Program-made: the position numbers and the translations under genes
Origin: Paraburkholderia oxyphila NBRC 105797
GTDB lineage: Bacteria > Pseudomonadota > Gammaproteobacteria > Burkholderiales > Burkholderiaceae
DNA length: 64,000 bases
Reading direction: 5' to 3'
NCBI RefSeq assembly: GCF_000685075.1
Contig: NZ_BAYD01000044.1
Span: 1 to 64,000 of the forward strand
Notes under the pieces: generated by a model
What the model was told of the DNA's origin: nothing
Databases searched by the model: none
Seen by the model: the letters and a program-made list of their open reading frames with translations, nothing else
In this document: in pieces, positions 35,537 to 43,423 of the stretch
Layout: every line of letters starts with the position of its first letter
Numbering within the stretch: position 1 is the stretch's first letter

Positions 35537-36952
35537 TCACTCCACGGCTTGGGCTGCCGCCGGACATCTGCGGCGGGCACTCGAACCGTCCTTCGATGCA
35601 AGCAGGTAGTAGGTCAGTGCAGTCGCCACCAGTCCAACCATCCAGGACACGTCCGCCCCTCCCAGGATCGACGCCCAGGGGCCATGAAAAAAACTCTCTT
35701 CCATGAACGGCACCTGGATCGCAATGCCGAAGAGGTAAATCGCGATGGCCTTGAAATTGAATGCCCCATACACGCCGCCGTTGCTGCTGATGATCTCCGC
35801 GACGCGGTAGTGTCTGTCGTTGACGAGATAGAAGTCGATCAGATTGATCGCCACCCAGGGCGCGAGAACGATCCGTAGCGCGAAGATCGCATTGAGGAAA
35901 ATGGCGATGAAGTTGCTCGAGGCCCACAGCGCAGTCACGGTTGACGCAACCAGCAGGATCGTCGATACGACGACCCGGACGCTTCGGCCGGGAACCCAGT
36001 GCGGGCGGAATGTCTGTGCGGCGGTGATGAACGACAGCACCGCGCCATACAGGTTCATCCCGTTGTGGCCGATGATATTGACCAGAAAGAGGAAGATCAG
36101 GACGTAGCCGAACACGCCCGTCTGTTCGCGGATGGCGAGCATTGCGTCGGTGGAGTGCCCGGTGCTGACCGCGAGCACGCCGAACAGGAACGCGAAGATC
36201 GTGCCCAGCGACGTACCGAAGTACGTATACGCGAAGGTCTTCGCGAAGCCGGCGGAAGTCGGCAGGTAGCGGGAATAATCGGATGTATAAGGCGCGAAGC
36301 TGATTTGCCATACCGCGCACAGTCCGAACATCGCAAACCAGTTGGCGAGATCGAAATGGCCCTGCTGGAAGATCTGGGCGTCGAGGCGAGGCGCCATCAG
36401 CGCGATACCGACTAGAAGCGCGCCGCCCATGAACCAGGCGCCCACCTTGTTGAAGCGATGGATGAAGTGACAGCCGATCACGCCGACCAGCGTCGCCAGG
36501 ACCGCGCCGATGACGGTCGCAACCGGCGTCGGCACCGAAGGCGCCGCCGTGTGCAGCGTCTTGCCCGCGAGAATGATGTTCGAGACGAAGAAGCCGAGAT
36601 AAATCAGCGTGGTGAATCCCACCACCAGCAAAGACCCATAGCGGCCGAATTGCGCCCGGCTCTGAATCATCTGCGGCACGCCGACGAGCGGTCCTTGCGC
36701 GGAGGTGAGGGCGTGGAAAAGGGCGCCGAAAAATTGCCCGGCCGCGATGGCGAGCATCGCGCTCACCAGATCGAGGTGGAAAACCAGCACCGAGGTGGCG
36801 CCGGAAATCACGGCCAGCGGCGCGACATTGGTGCAGAACCACAAGGTGAAGAGATCGGCCGGCTTTCCGTGCCGAGCCTCCGGTGCAACATACTCGATCG
36901 AGTTGCTTTCGATCGCCAGAACGCTGTTGTTGTCGTTCTCCGGGTGTTTCAT
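35537..36952 (-). CDS. NCS1-family nucleobase/cytosine permease
   Basis: The 471-residue protein has about 12 helices. It has the NCS1 N-terminus (LFTLWFCTNVAPLAVISGA), the substrate/cation loop GVPQMIQSRAQFGRYGSLL, and SFAPYTSDYSRYLP with the conserved Asp-Tyr-Ser-Arg-Tyr. NCS1 proteins take up purines, pyrimidines, hydantoins or thiamin by H+ or Na+ symport. It lies 116 bp after the aldehyde dehydrogenase stop, separated by a strong inverted repeat. Context suggests it imports the heterocycle attacked by the neighbouring monooxygenase. Confidence 0.9.
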   Translation of the reverse strand: MKHPENDNNSVLAIESNSIEYVAPEARHGKPADLFTLWFCTNVAPLAVISGATSVLVFHLDLVSAMLAIAAGQFFGALFHALTSAQGPLVGVPQMIQSRAQFGRYGSLLVVGFTTLIYLGFFVSNIILAGKTLHTAAPSVPTPVATVIGAVLATLVGVIGCHFIHRFNKVGAWFMGGALLVGIALMAPRLDAQIFQQGHFDLANWFAMFGLCAVWQISFAPYTSDYSRYLPTSAGFAKTFAYTYFGTSLGTIFAFLFGVLAVSTGHSTDAMLAIREQTGVFGYVLIFLFLVNIIGHNGMNLYGAVLSFITAAQTFRPHWVPGRSVRVVVSTILLVASTVTALWASSNFIAIFLNAIFALRIVLAPWVAINLIDFYLVNDRHYRVAEIISSNGGVYGAFNFKAIAIYLFGIAIQVPFMEESFFHGPWASILGGADVSWMVGLVATALTYYLLASKDGSSARRRCPAAAQAVE

Positions 36953-36974
36953 CGTGTCTCCATCTTTATTGCCG

Positions 36975-37019
36975 GGCTACGCCGCGCCGCGCACGAGAGC
37001 GGCGCGGTGCGGCGTAGCC
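36975..37019. repeat. Long inverted repeat between aldehyde dehydrogenase and NCS1 genes
   Basis: GGCTACGCCGC (36975-36985) pairs with GCGGCGTAGCC (37009-37019), and the stem continues inward with CGCCGC/GCGGCG around a loop ACGAGA-like. No T-tract follows on either strand, so it is not a textbook terminator. It lies 22 bp upstream of the NCS1 ATG and could damp read-through or stabilise the upstream mRNA. Confidence 0.7.
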
Positions 37020-37068
37020 TCTACAGGCGTTGAACCGGTACTGCAGGTGAGCCGTTCGCGCTCGGCAC

Positions 37069-38538
37069 TCAGCGCATCACAAACGGATCGCTGATCGGCT
37101 CATCCGATGTCCGCAGCCACACCGACTTCGTCGTCGTGTATTCGAGCGCGGCGCTCAAGCCACCTTCGCGGCCATGCCCGGAAAGTCCGAAACCGCCGAA
37201 CGGCACAAGCGGGGAAACCGCGCGATAGGTGTTGATCCAGACGATGCCGGAGCGCACGCGCTTCGAAACGCGATGAGCCCGCGTGAGATTGGTCGTGAAA
37301 ATGCCCGCCGCGAGACCGTAGGCCGTGCTGTTGGCTTTGTCGATCGCTTCCTGTTCGGTCGTGAACGTGTCCACCGAGAGCACCGGGCCGAACAGTTCTG
37401 TCGTAATGCTGTCCGCGTTCGCGACGCCGGTGCAATCCAGAATGGTGGGCGCATAGTAATACCCATCGCGCTCCAGCTTCTTTGCGCCGGCGAGCACAGT
37501 CGCGCCTTGACGCACGGAGTTCGCGACGACTGACTCGATGTTGCGAAGTTGACGCTCCGTACACAGCGGGCCGTACTCCGTCTCCATCTCGTTGGGCGAG
37601 CCCACGCGAATGCGCGAAACGCGCTCGACCAGCAACGCCAGGAACGGCTCCTTCACGGATGCCTCGATCAGCAGGCGCGAACCCGCAACGCAGCTTTGGC
37701 CGCTTGCCGCGAAGATGGCCGCGACCTGCGCATTGACGGCGCTCTGGATATCGGTATCGGCGAAGACGATGAACGGCGATTTGCCGCCGAGCTCCAGCGA
37801 GACCCTGGCGAGGTTGTTGGCCGTGTTCCTGACAATGTGGCGCGCGGTCTCGGGGCCGCCGGTGAAGGCGACCTTGTCCACGCCCGGGTGGCTGCTCAGC
37901 ACCGCGCCGCATTCGGGGCCGAAGCCGGTAATGACGTTGACGACGCCGGCGGGAAAGCCTGCTTCGTGCACGAGGCGCGCGAACTCGAGCAGGGGGCCGG
38001 GCGCTTCTTCGGACGCCTTGAGCACCACGGTGCAGCCGGCCGCGAGCGCCGGCCCGACCTTGACCGCGGAAAGAAACAGCTGACTGTTCCAGGGGACGAT
38101 TGCGGCCACCACACCAACGGGCTGTCTCTCGAGCCAGACCTGCATGTCCGGCTTGTCGACGGGGATGTTGCTTCCTTCGAGCTTGTCCGCAATGCCGGCG
38201 TAGTACCGGTAGTACTCCGCGACGTAAGCGATCTGGCTCGACGTTTCCCGGATGATCTTGCCGGTATCGTTCGTTTCAATTTCAGCCAGTCGCGGCGCAG
38301 CTTTTTCGACGAGATCGGCGAGCTTGTAGAGCAGCTTGCCGCGTGCCGACGCAGAGAGACCCGCCCAGCTGGGATCGGTCAACGCGCGGCCAGCCGCCGC
38401 CACGGCCCGGTTGACCTCGTCGGTGCGCGCTTCCGGCATCTGTGCCCACACCTTGCCGGTGGCGGGATTCACGCTGCCGAACGTGGCGGCGCCGGGCTCG
38501 AACTGGCCGTCGATATAGAGCTGAAAATGAACATTCAT
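37069..38538 (-). CDS. Aldehyde dehydrogenase family protein
   Basis: The 489-residue NAD(P)-dependent enzyme has the oxyanion Asn in VPWNSQLFLS, the cofactor loop FTGGPETARHIV (G-x-x-x-x-G form), the general base Glu in SLELGGKSP and the nucleophile Cys in SGQSCVAGSR. It resembles semialdehyde dehydrogenases of heterocycle and aromatic pathways. It lies 12 bp after the LLM monooxygenase, so it probably oxidises an aldehyde generated by ring cleavage. The substrate is not determinable from sequence. Confidence 0.92.
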   Translation of the reverse strand: MNVHFQLYIDGQFEPGAATFGSVNPATGKVWAQMPEARTDEVNRAVAAAGRALTDPSWAGLSASARGKLLYKLADLVEKAAPRLAEIETNDTGKIIRETSSQIAYVAEYYRYYAGIADKLEGSNIPVDKPDMQVWLERQPVGVVAAIVPWNSQLFLSAVKVGPALAAGCTVVLKASEEAPGPLLEFARLVHEAGFPAGVVNVITGFGPECGAVLSSHPGVDKVAFTGGPETARHIVRNTANNLARVSLELGGKSPFIVFADTDIQSAVNAQVAAIFAASGQSCVAGSRLLIEASVKEPFLALLVERVSRIRVGSPNEMETEYGPLCTERQLRNIESVVANSVRQGATVLAGAKKLERDGYYYAPTILDCTGVANADSITTELFGPVLSVDTFTTEQEAIDKANSTAYGLAAGIFTTNLTRAHRVSKRVRSGIVWINTYRAVSPLVPFGGFGLSGHGREGGLSAALEYTTTKSVWLRTSDEPISDPFVMR

Positions 38539-38550
38539 GGCATCAAGACC

Positions 38551-39588
38551 TTATTGGAACGCAGGCATCACGTCGTGGATCATCCGCTCGAGTGACGCTT
38601 TCTTGCGCTCGAAGCTCATGCCGGTGTCGATCCAGAACGAGTACTCGTCGAAGCCGAGCGCTTCGTACGCCTTAAGACGTGCGATCACTTCTGCTGGCGT
38701 GCCGATCACGTTGTTCTTGCGCATGGCCTCCGGCGTGTAGAACGGGTGAGCAGCCATCTCTTGCTGGCTCAGTGGCTTGATCATGCCGCGGCTGACCGGA
38801 CGCTCGTTCTTGAACCACGCGCCGAAGTAGTTGTAGAACACGTTCACTTCCTCGGCGGCGATTTGGGCATCGTCTTCGCTGCTCGCCACATAAGTGTGAC
38901 GCAGAAGCATGACCTGCGGGCGAGGCACATTGCTGAACTTCTCGCATGCGGCGTTGAAGTGGCCCACGAGCTTCTCGACCTCTTCGTCGCCCAGGTGCAG
39001 CGGCGTGACCTGCACATTGCAGCCGTTGGCCACGGCGAATTCGTGGCTGTTCGGGTCGCGCGCGGCCACCCAGATCGGCGGATGCGGTTGTTGCAGCGGC
39101 AGCGGCGAGGAGGTCGTCGAGGGGAATTTCCAGAACTCGCCTTCGTGCGCGTAATCGCCTTCCCAGAGTTTTTTGACTGCGGGAATGAGCTCGCGCATGC
39201 GCTGTCCGGCGCCCCAGGCGTCGAGCCCCGGCATCAGGCGCTCATACTCGAACGAGTAGGCGCCCCGGGCGATGCCGAGTTCGAGACGGCCGCCCGTGAC
39301 GATGTCGGTCATTGCGGCTTCGCCGGCAAGCTTGATCGGGTGCCAGAACGGCGCGATGATCGTGCCCGTGCCGAGCCTGACGCGCCTGGTCTTGTTGGCG
39401 AGATCGACGAGGTTGATGAACGGATTGGGCGCGATCGTGAAGTCCATGCCGTGGTGCTCGCCGGTCCAGACGGCGTGCATGCCGCCGCGGTCGGCGATCT
39501 GGCACAGCTCGACCATTTCCTCGTAGAGCTGCTTCTGGCTGGTCTGGTCGGAGACGCGCTCCATGTGAACGAAAAGCGAAAAACGCAT
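38551..39588 (-). CDS. LLM-class flavin-dependent monooxygenase (bacterial luciferase-like)
   Basis: The 345-residue TIM-barrel protein starts MRFSLFVHMERVSDQTSQKQ and has the family blocks WTGEHHGMDF, LGTGTIIAPFWHPIKLA, LELGIARGAYSFEYER and PPIWVAARDP. Such enzymes use FMNH2 supplied by a separate reductase to hydroxylate or cleave substrates. The reductase gene lies 11 bp upstream. The combination is the layout of two-component ring-cleaving systems such as RutA/RutF (uracil) and the pyridine monooxygenase PyrA/PyrE, as I recall them. Confidence 0.92.
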   Translation of the reverse strand: MRFSLFVHMERVSDQTSQKQLYEEMVELCQIADRGGMHAVWTGEHHGMDFTIAPNPFINLVDLANKTRRVRLGTGTIIAPFWHPIKLAGEAAMTDIVTGGRLELGIARGAYSFEYERLMPGLDAWGAGQRMRELIPAVKKLWEGDYAHEGEFWKFPSTTSSPLPLQQPHPPIWVAARDPNSHEFAVANGCNVQVTPLHLGDEEVEKLVGHFNAACEKFSNVPRPQVMLLRHTYVASSEDDAQIAAEEVNVFYNYFGAWFKNERPVSRGMIKPLSQQEMAAHPFYTPEAMRKNNVIGTPAEVIARLKAYEALGFDEYSFWIDTGMSFERKKASLERMIHDVMPAFQ

Positions 39589-39599
39589 GATGTGACCTT

Positions 39600-40535
39600 T
39601 CAGGAAAGAAGCGGGCGGACGGTGCCGGTGCTATGGTCGCCGAAGTACAGGCCGTAGCTCTTCAACTGGCTCTCCTTGCGGTAGCGTTCGAGCATGCTGG
39701 CCAGTGCGCTGTCCTGGAACGCTTCGGTCTCGATATCGTCGAGGCTCACGAATTCGCCCGCGACGGCAAGCTCGTCCGGTGCGCTGCAGAGGAACGAGAT
39801 GTACTGGTAATTCGTTTCGGTATTGTTGTAGACCGAATAAATGAAGTTTGCCGATGCGTCCGGCTGGTATTGCCTGAAGAGTTCGGCCAGCGCCTTATCG
39901 GCGCCTTCCTTGCCGATCTCCTTCGAAGGCAGTCCCCACTTGTTGCCGGCCGTCTTGACCAGGAGCACCTTGTCGTCGCGCGTGATGATCGCGCTCACGA
40001 TGACCTTCGGGCCGGCGATGACCTCGGCCGACAGGCTGGCCGGCGTGAAATAGCCGCCGCGGTAGTAGCCGAGGCCCGCGTAGCCTGCCGAATGGAATGC
40101 CTCGACCTTGCCAATGATGAGTGCGTGGTCGCCCGCATCGATCACCGCGTGCGTCGTGCAGTCGAACCATGCGCTGACGTCGGCGATGAGCGGATTGCGG
40201 TTGGCGCTCAGATGCCAGTCCACCCTGGCGAAGCGATCTTCGCTGGGCCGGGCGAAGGTGTTGGACAGCTCCTTTTGCCCCTCCGCGAGAATGTTGATCG
40301 CGAAGTGCCCCGTGGTGGAAAACGTCTGGTAATTGCCCGACGTCTTCGCGATGCTCACGAGCAGCAACGCGGGGTCCAATGACACGGACGAGAACGAATT
40401 CGCGGTGAAGCCGAGCGGCTGACCATCCTCGCGAGCGGTGGTGACGATCGTCACGCCGGTCATGAACGCGCCGAACGCATCGCGCAACTCCCGGGTGTTG
40501 ATCGTGGCGGCTTGCTGGCTTGTTGCCTGGCTCAT
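39600..40535 (-). CDS. Flavin reductase fused to a Nudix-like C-terminal domain (copy 1)
   Basis: The 311-residue protein has two parts. Residues 1-170 are a flavin-reductase/FMN-binding split barrel (FGAFMTGVTIVTT, GFTANSFSSVSLDPALLLVS, HALIIGKVEAF). Residues ~175-311 start with VIVSAIITRDDKVLLVKTAG, read like a Nudix fold, and contain NKWGLPSKEIGKEG. The canonical Nudix catalytic box (G-x5-E-x7-REUxEE) is not present, so the domain may only bind. It should supply FMNH2 to the LLM enzyme encoded next. A paralogue lies at 43424-44386. Confidence 0.85.
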   Translation of the reverse strand: MSQATSQQAATINTRELRDAFGAFMTGVTIVTTAREDGQPLGFTANSFSSVSLDPALLLVSIAKTSGNYQTFSTTGHFAINILAEGQKELSNTFARPSEDRFARVDWHLSANRNPLIADVSAWFDCTTHAVIDAGDHALIIGKVEAFHSAGYAGLGYYRGGYFTPASLSAEVIAGPKVIVSAIITRDDKVLLVKTAGNKWGLPSKEIGKEGADKALAELFRQYQPDASANFIYSVYNNTETNYQYISFLCSAPDELAVAGEFVSLDDIETEAFQDSALASMLERYRKESQLKSYGLYFGDHSTGTVRPLLS

Positions 40536-40536
40536 A

Positions 40537-41364
40537 TCATGCTTCCGATTTTTCCGACTTCAGGGTTTGCGCCTGCGGCTCGGTCTGCAACCAGGCACGC
40601 AGGGCGCGATTGACTTCCTCGGGCGCGGTCAGGTTCACCATGTGGCGCTCGTTCTCGATCACGACGGCCTTCCCGGCATGGGCGGCCTGCGCCATTTGCC
40701 TCGCCATCTCCGGCGTCGAATTCGGGTCATCCGAACCGGTGAGCACGAGAGCAGGGCAGGCAATGCTGTGCCAGCCATCCGCATACACGGTGTCACCCCT
40801 GGCGAACGCCGTGTACGCCGTGGCGTAGCCCGCGAGGTCGACGGACTGCAGCCAGGATTCGACCTTTTGCGCGGCGATCTGCTGCGCCTCCTCGGCATTG
40901 AACCAGCGCCGCAGCGGCGTTTGCACGTCGATGGTTCCCGAGCGCAGCTCGGCGGCGCGTTGCAGGACGGCTTCGCGGGCCTCTTCCGTGCGACGGTACA
41001 CACCGTTCAGGACTGCCACGCGCTTGACCAGGTCGGGCCGGGTGACGGCAACGCCAGCCGCAATCAGCGAGCCCATCGAGTGGCCGGCCAGATTGACGGG
41101 GCCGGCGTGAAGCGCCTCGATGAACTCGCTCGCCCACTGCACGAACTGTTGCAGGTCTGCGTTCTCGTCGAGCGCATCGCTCGCGCCGTGGCCCGGCATG
41201 TCGACCGAGATCACGCGGAATTCGCGCGAGAGGTCGTCGATCTGCGGATACCACGCGCTCGCCTGCATGCCCACGCCGTGAATCAGGACCAGCGGTTCGC
41301 CGCTGCCCTGCTCGAGCCAGTGGGCAACGCGGTTATTGGACAGCTGCAGGGTTCTTGACGTCAT
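40537..41364 (-). CDS. Alpha/beta-fold hydrolase
   Basis: The 275-residue hydrolase has the oxyanion segment LVLIHGVGMQASAW, nucleophile elbow GHSMGS, acid in LTGSDDPNS and His in ENERHMVNLTAPEEV. The triad Ser-Asp-His is complete. The ATG at 41364 (MTSRTLQLSNNRV) fits better than the upstream open frame; the gene then overlaps the DUF1185 gene by 32 bp. The stop is 1 bp from the flavin reductase start. A role in hydrolysing an N-formyl, amide or ester intermediate is plausible, as with RutD in the uracil pathway. Confidence 0.9.
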   Translation of the reverse strand: MTSRTLQLSNNRVAHWLEQGSGEPLVLIHGVGMQASAWYPQIDDLSREFRVISVDMPGHGASDALDENADLQQFVQWASEFIEALHAGPVNLAGHSMGSLIAAGVAVTRPDLVKRVAVLNGVYRRTEEAREAVLQRAAELRSGTIDVQTPLRRWFNAEEAQQIAAQKVESWLQSVDLAGYATAYTAFARGDTVYADGWHSIACPALVLTGSDDPNSTPEMARQMAQAAHAGKAVVIENERHMVNLTAPEEVNRALRAWLQTEPQAQTLKSEKSEA

Positions 41365-41935
41365 TTCCGAGCTCTGCGAGGTCTTTGTAGCGATCGCCAA
41401 TGCGGTGATGCGGGCGGCCAGCGGTGGAGGCGCCAATGGCGATGACGAGTTCGTCGGCCGCCGGCGCGTCGGGAATCGCAAACTGGAGCGTCAGGTAGTG
41501 CGAGCGGCGGCCCTCGTCGTTCTTGTCCATCATCGGAATGAGCAGGGGCGCATTCGCGGGACCGCGCGTGTTGTTGAAGGCGAGGTACGACTTGGCGCCC
41601 ACGGCCGAGCGATAGATGTTGCCGAAGTGCAGCGTGTGGATCAGCGCGGACGCATGCTCGATCTCACCGTCGAGTCCGACGATCGCGCTCTTGCCGAACG
41701 CCTCGACGGCTTCGCCCGAGCCGGCTTCGTCGAGGATCAGTCTGGTGAGGTGCTCGCTGAGTTGCGGCCCGAGTGCACGAATCTCCGGCGACAGGTCCTC
41801 GACATAACCGCGGCCTGCCCAGGGATTCTTGATCACCGCGGCTGCCCCGATCATCTTCAGCGGCTTTGCCGCGGCCTTGTCGCCATCGACATAGACGGTC
41901 TCGACATGGAGGATGGTTTTGCGAATCAGGCTCAT
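41333..41935 (-). CDS. DUF1185 'amino acid synthesis' family protein
   Basis: The 200-residue protein matches PF06684 in its pattern: SLIRKTILHVETVYVDGDKA, AAAVIKNPWAGRGYVEDLS and GKSAIVGLDGEIEHASALIH, with HLTLQ-like HYLTLQFAIPDAP later. The biochemical role of the family is poorly defined. From memory, a member annotated as amino-acid-processing protein (PyrC) lies in the pyridine-degradation cluster of Arthrobacter. It is first of the minus-strand operon, divergent from DUF1330, with GntR-type operators in the 110-bp gap. Confidence 0.88.
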   Translation of the reverse strand: MSLIRKTILHVETVYVDGDKAAAKPLKMIGAAAVIKNPWAGRGYVEDLSPEIRALGPQLSEHLTRLILDEAGSGEAVEAFGKSAIVGLDGEIEHASALIHTLHFGNIYRSAVGAKSYLAFNNTRGPANAPLLIPMMDKNDEGRRSHYLTLQFAIPDAPAADELVIAIGASTAGRPHHRIGDRYKDLAELGNDVKNPAAVQ

Positions 41936-41974
41936 GGCACCTACCTTTTCGTGCGTTGAATGTGAGGTGAATTT

Positions 41975-41998
41975 TGGTATACCATGTTACGGCATGCC
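41975..41998. promoter_or_regulatory. Two GntR-type operators between DUF1185 and DUF1330 genes
   Basis: TGGTATACCA (41975-41984) is a perfect palindrome within TTTGGTATACCATG, and GGCATGCC (41991-41998) follows 16 bp later within ACGGCATGCCAT. Both fit ATGGNATNCCAT, which recurs at 42389, 43332 and 43374. They sit between two divergent genes and probably bind the FadR-type regulator encoded at 42478-43164. Confidence 0.65.
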
Positions 41999-42045
41999 AT
42001 GAGTGTTAACCCTCGACCGATGATTTTCGAAATGAAGGTGGAAAA

Positions 42046-42336
42046 ATGACTGCGTACTGGATTGCCCATGTGAAGGTCCTCGATCCCGCGAAATACAAGG
42101 ACTACACGGATATCGCGCCACAGGCGTTCAAGAAGTTCGGCGCCGTTTTCCTGGCGCGCGGAGGCGCGTCGCAGGTTCTGGAGGGGGAGTCGTTCGAGCG
42201 CCACGTGGTGATCCGGTTTCCCGATATGCAAACGGCGCTTGACTGCTATCACTCGCCCGAATATCAGGCGGCCAGGCAAAAGCGGGAGGGGCATTGCCGG
42301 GCGCAGGTGGCGATCGTCGAGGGCTTGGGCGACTGA
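42046..42336 (+). CDS. DUF1330 domain protein
   Basis: The 96-residue ferredoxin-like alpha/beta-barrel protein starts MTAYWIAHVKVLDPAKYKDY and continues with FGAVFLARGG and ERHVVIRFPDMQTALDCYHSPEYQ. All are DUF1330 landmarks; the fold is shared with small monooxygenases and dehydratases. It is divergent from the DUF1185 operon across the operator pair. No catalytic assignment is possible. Confidence 0.88.
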   Translation: MTAYWIAHVKVLDPAKYKDYTDIAPQAFKKFGAVFLARGGASQVLEGESFERHVVIRFPDMQTALDCYHSPEYQAARQKREGHCRAQVAIVEGLGD

Positions 42337-42388
42337 TGGCGCTATAACGCCAACGGTATGGAAAGCTGGATGTCAGTTAGGTCATAAT

Positions 42389-42400
42389 ATGGCATTCCAT
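42389..42400. promoter_or_regulatory. GntR-type operator upstream of the GntR gene (autoregulation)
   Basis: ATGGCATTCCAT fits ATGGNATNCCAT. It ends 77 bp before the regulator ATG at 42478, suggesting autoregulation. Confidence 0.6.
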
Positions 42401-42477
42401 GCTTGTGCCCGGCTCGTGTCCGCTTGTACCCGCTTGTACCCAAGCTCGGGCCCCTATCCGTTTCCAGACCGTCGCCC

Positions 42478-43164
42478 ATGCAAGACCTCAAAATTGACCG
42501 CAATGCCAAAACCCTGCGTGAACTGACGCTCGACAAACTGCGCGGCGCAATCGTTCAAGGGTATTTCCGGCCGGGTGCGCGGCTCGTCGAGCGCACGCTG
42601 TGCGATGAGCTTGGCGTGAGCCGCACGGTGGTGCGCGAGGTGCTGCGGCATCTGGAGACCGAAGGGCTGGTCGAGACCGTGTCGCGACAAGGGCCCATCG
42701 TGGCGCGGCTCGACCCGGCGCAGGTGGGCGAGATCTACGAGTTGCGCGGCCTGCTCGAAGCCAATGCCGCGCGCGCCTGCGCCGAGGCCGCGACACCCGA
42801 AATCGTGCAGCAACTGCGCGAGATCCGCACCGTCATTGAAGAGGCGTTCGAGAAGCAAGAACTGCCGCGCGTGCTCGAGTACACCGAGCGTTTCTACGAA
42901 ACCCTGTTCGAAGCCTCCGGAAAGCAGGTGTCGCTGACGGTCGTCAAGACGCTCAACGCGCGCATCAACCGGTTGCGCGCGTTGACCATCGCCATGCCGG
43001 GGCGCAGTGGCGACTCGAACCGCGAGATGAACCAGTTGCTCGACGCGATCGAGCGGCGTGATGGCGACGCGGCCTCTGCGGCTTCGTTCGCGCACATCAA
43101 ACGGGTGTCCGAACTGGCGTTGTCGGCGCTCGCCCAGCAGAACGAGGCAGCGGGCGATAGCTGA
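42478..43164 (+). CDS. GntR-family regulator, FadR/FCD subfamily (copy 1)
   Basis: The 228-residue regulator has an N-terminal winged helix (LTLDKLRGAIVQGYFRPGAR, LCDELGVSRTVVREVLRHLE) and a helical FCD effector domain with EIYELRGLLEANAARACAE. I prefer the ATG at 42478 over the TTG at 42403. A strong terminator follows at 43208. Its N-terminal half is nearly identical to the second GntR protein (48418-49125). Operators at 41975, 42389, 43332 and 43374 point to control of the DUF1185 operon, DUF1330, itself and the second flavin reductase. Confidence 0.9.
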   Translation: MQDLKIDRNAKTLRELTLDKLRGAIVQGYFRPGARLVERTLCDELGVSRTVVREVLRHLETEGLVETVSRQGPIVARLDPAQVGEIYELRGLLEANAARACAEAATPEIVQQLREIRTVIEEAFEKQELPRVLEYTERFYETLFEASGKQVSLTVVKTLNARINRLRALTIAMPGRSGDSNREMNQLLDAIERRDGDAASAASFAHIKRVSELALSALAQQNEAAGDS

Positions 43165-43207
43165 CGCATTTCGCAACGCCCGTTTCGCAATACGCGGTTT
43201 GATACCC

Positions 43208-43239
43208 AAGGCCGCCGGCAAAAAAACCGGCGGCCTTTT
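43208..43239 (+). terminator. Rho-independent terminator after the GntR gene
   Basis: AAGGCCGCCGG (43208-43218), loop of eight bases (C plus seven A), CCGGCGGCCTT (43227-43237) and a short T-tract. An 11-bp perfect GC-rich stem 43 bp after the stop codon. Confidence 0.85.
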
Positions 43240-43331
43240 GTTTTGTCTGCTGATTCCCGTCAACCGAAGTGTCGCCGCGCGCGAGCTTCCCTGTAGTCCA
43301 AAGCGTGCCAGGCAGTCCCGTCTGACGACTC

Positions 43332-43385
43332 ATGGTATTCCATAATACGCAAAGCGCTTGCGTGGACCATAAGATGGTATACCAT
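43332..43385. promoter_or_regulatory. Two GntR-type operators upstream of the second flavin reductase
   Basis: ATGGTATTCCAT (43332-43343) and ATGGTATACCAT (43374-43385, perfect palindrome) are 42 bp apart, four helical turns, and the second ends 38 bp before the ATG at 43424. The spacing would allow loop formation or cooperative repression. Confidence 0.7.
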
Positions 43386-43423
43386 AATCTCATCAAGCAT
43401 CGCAGGGACCACGGGAGACCGCC

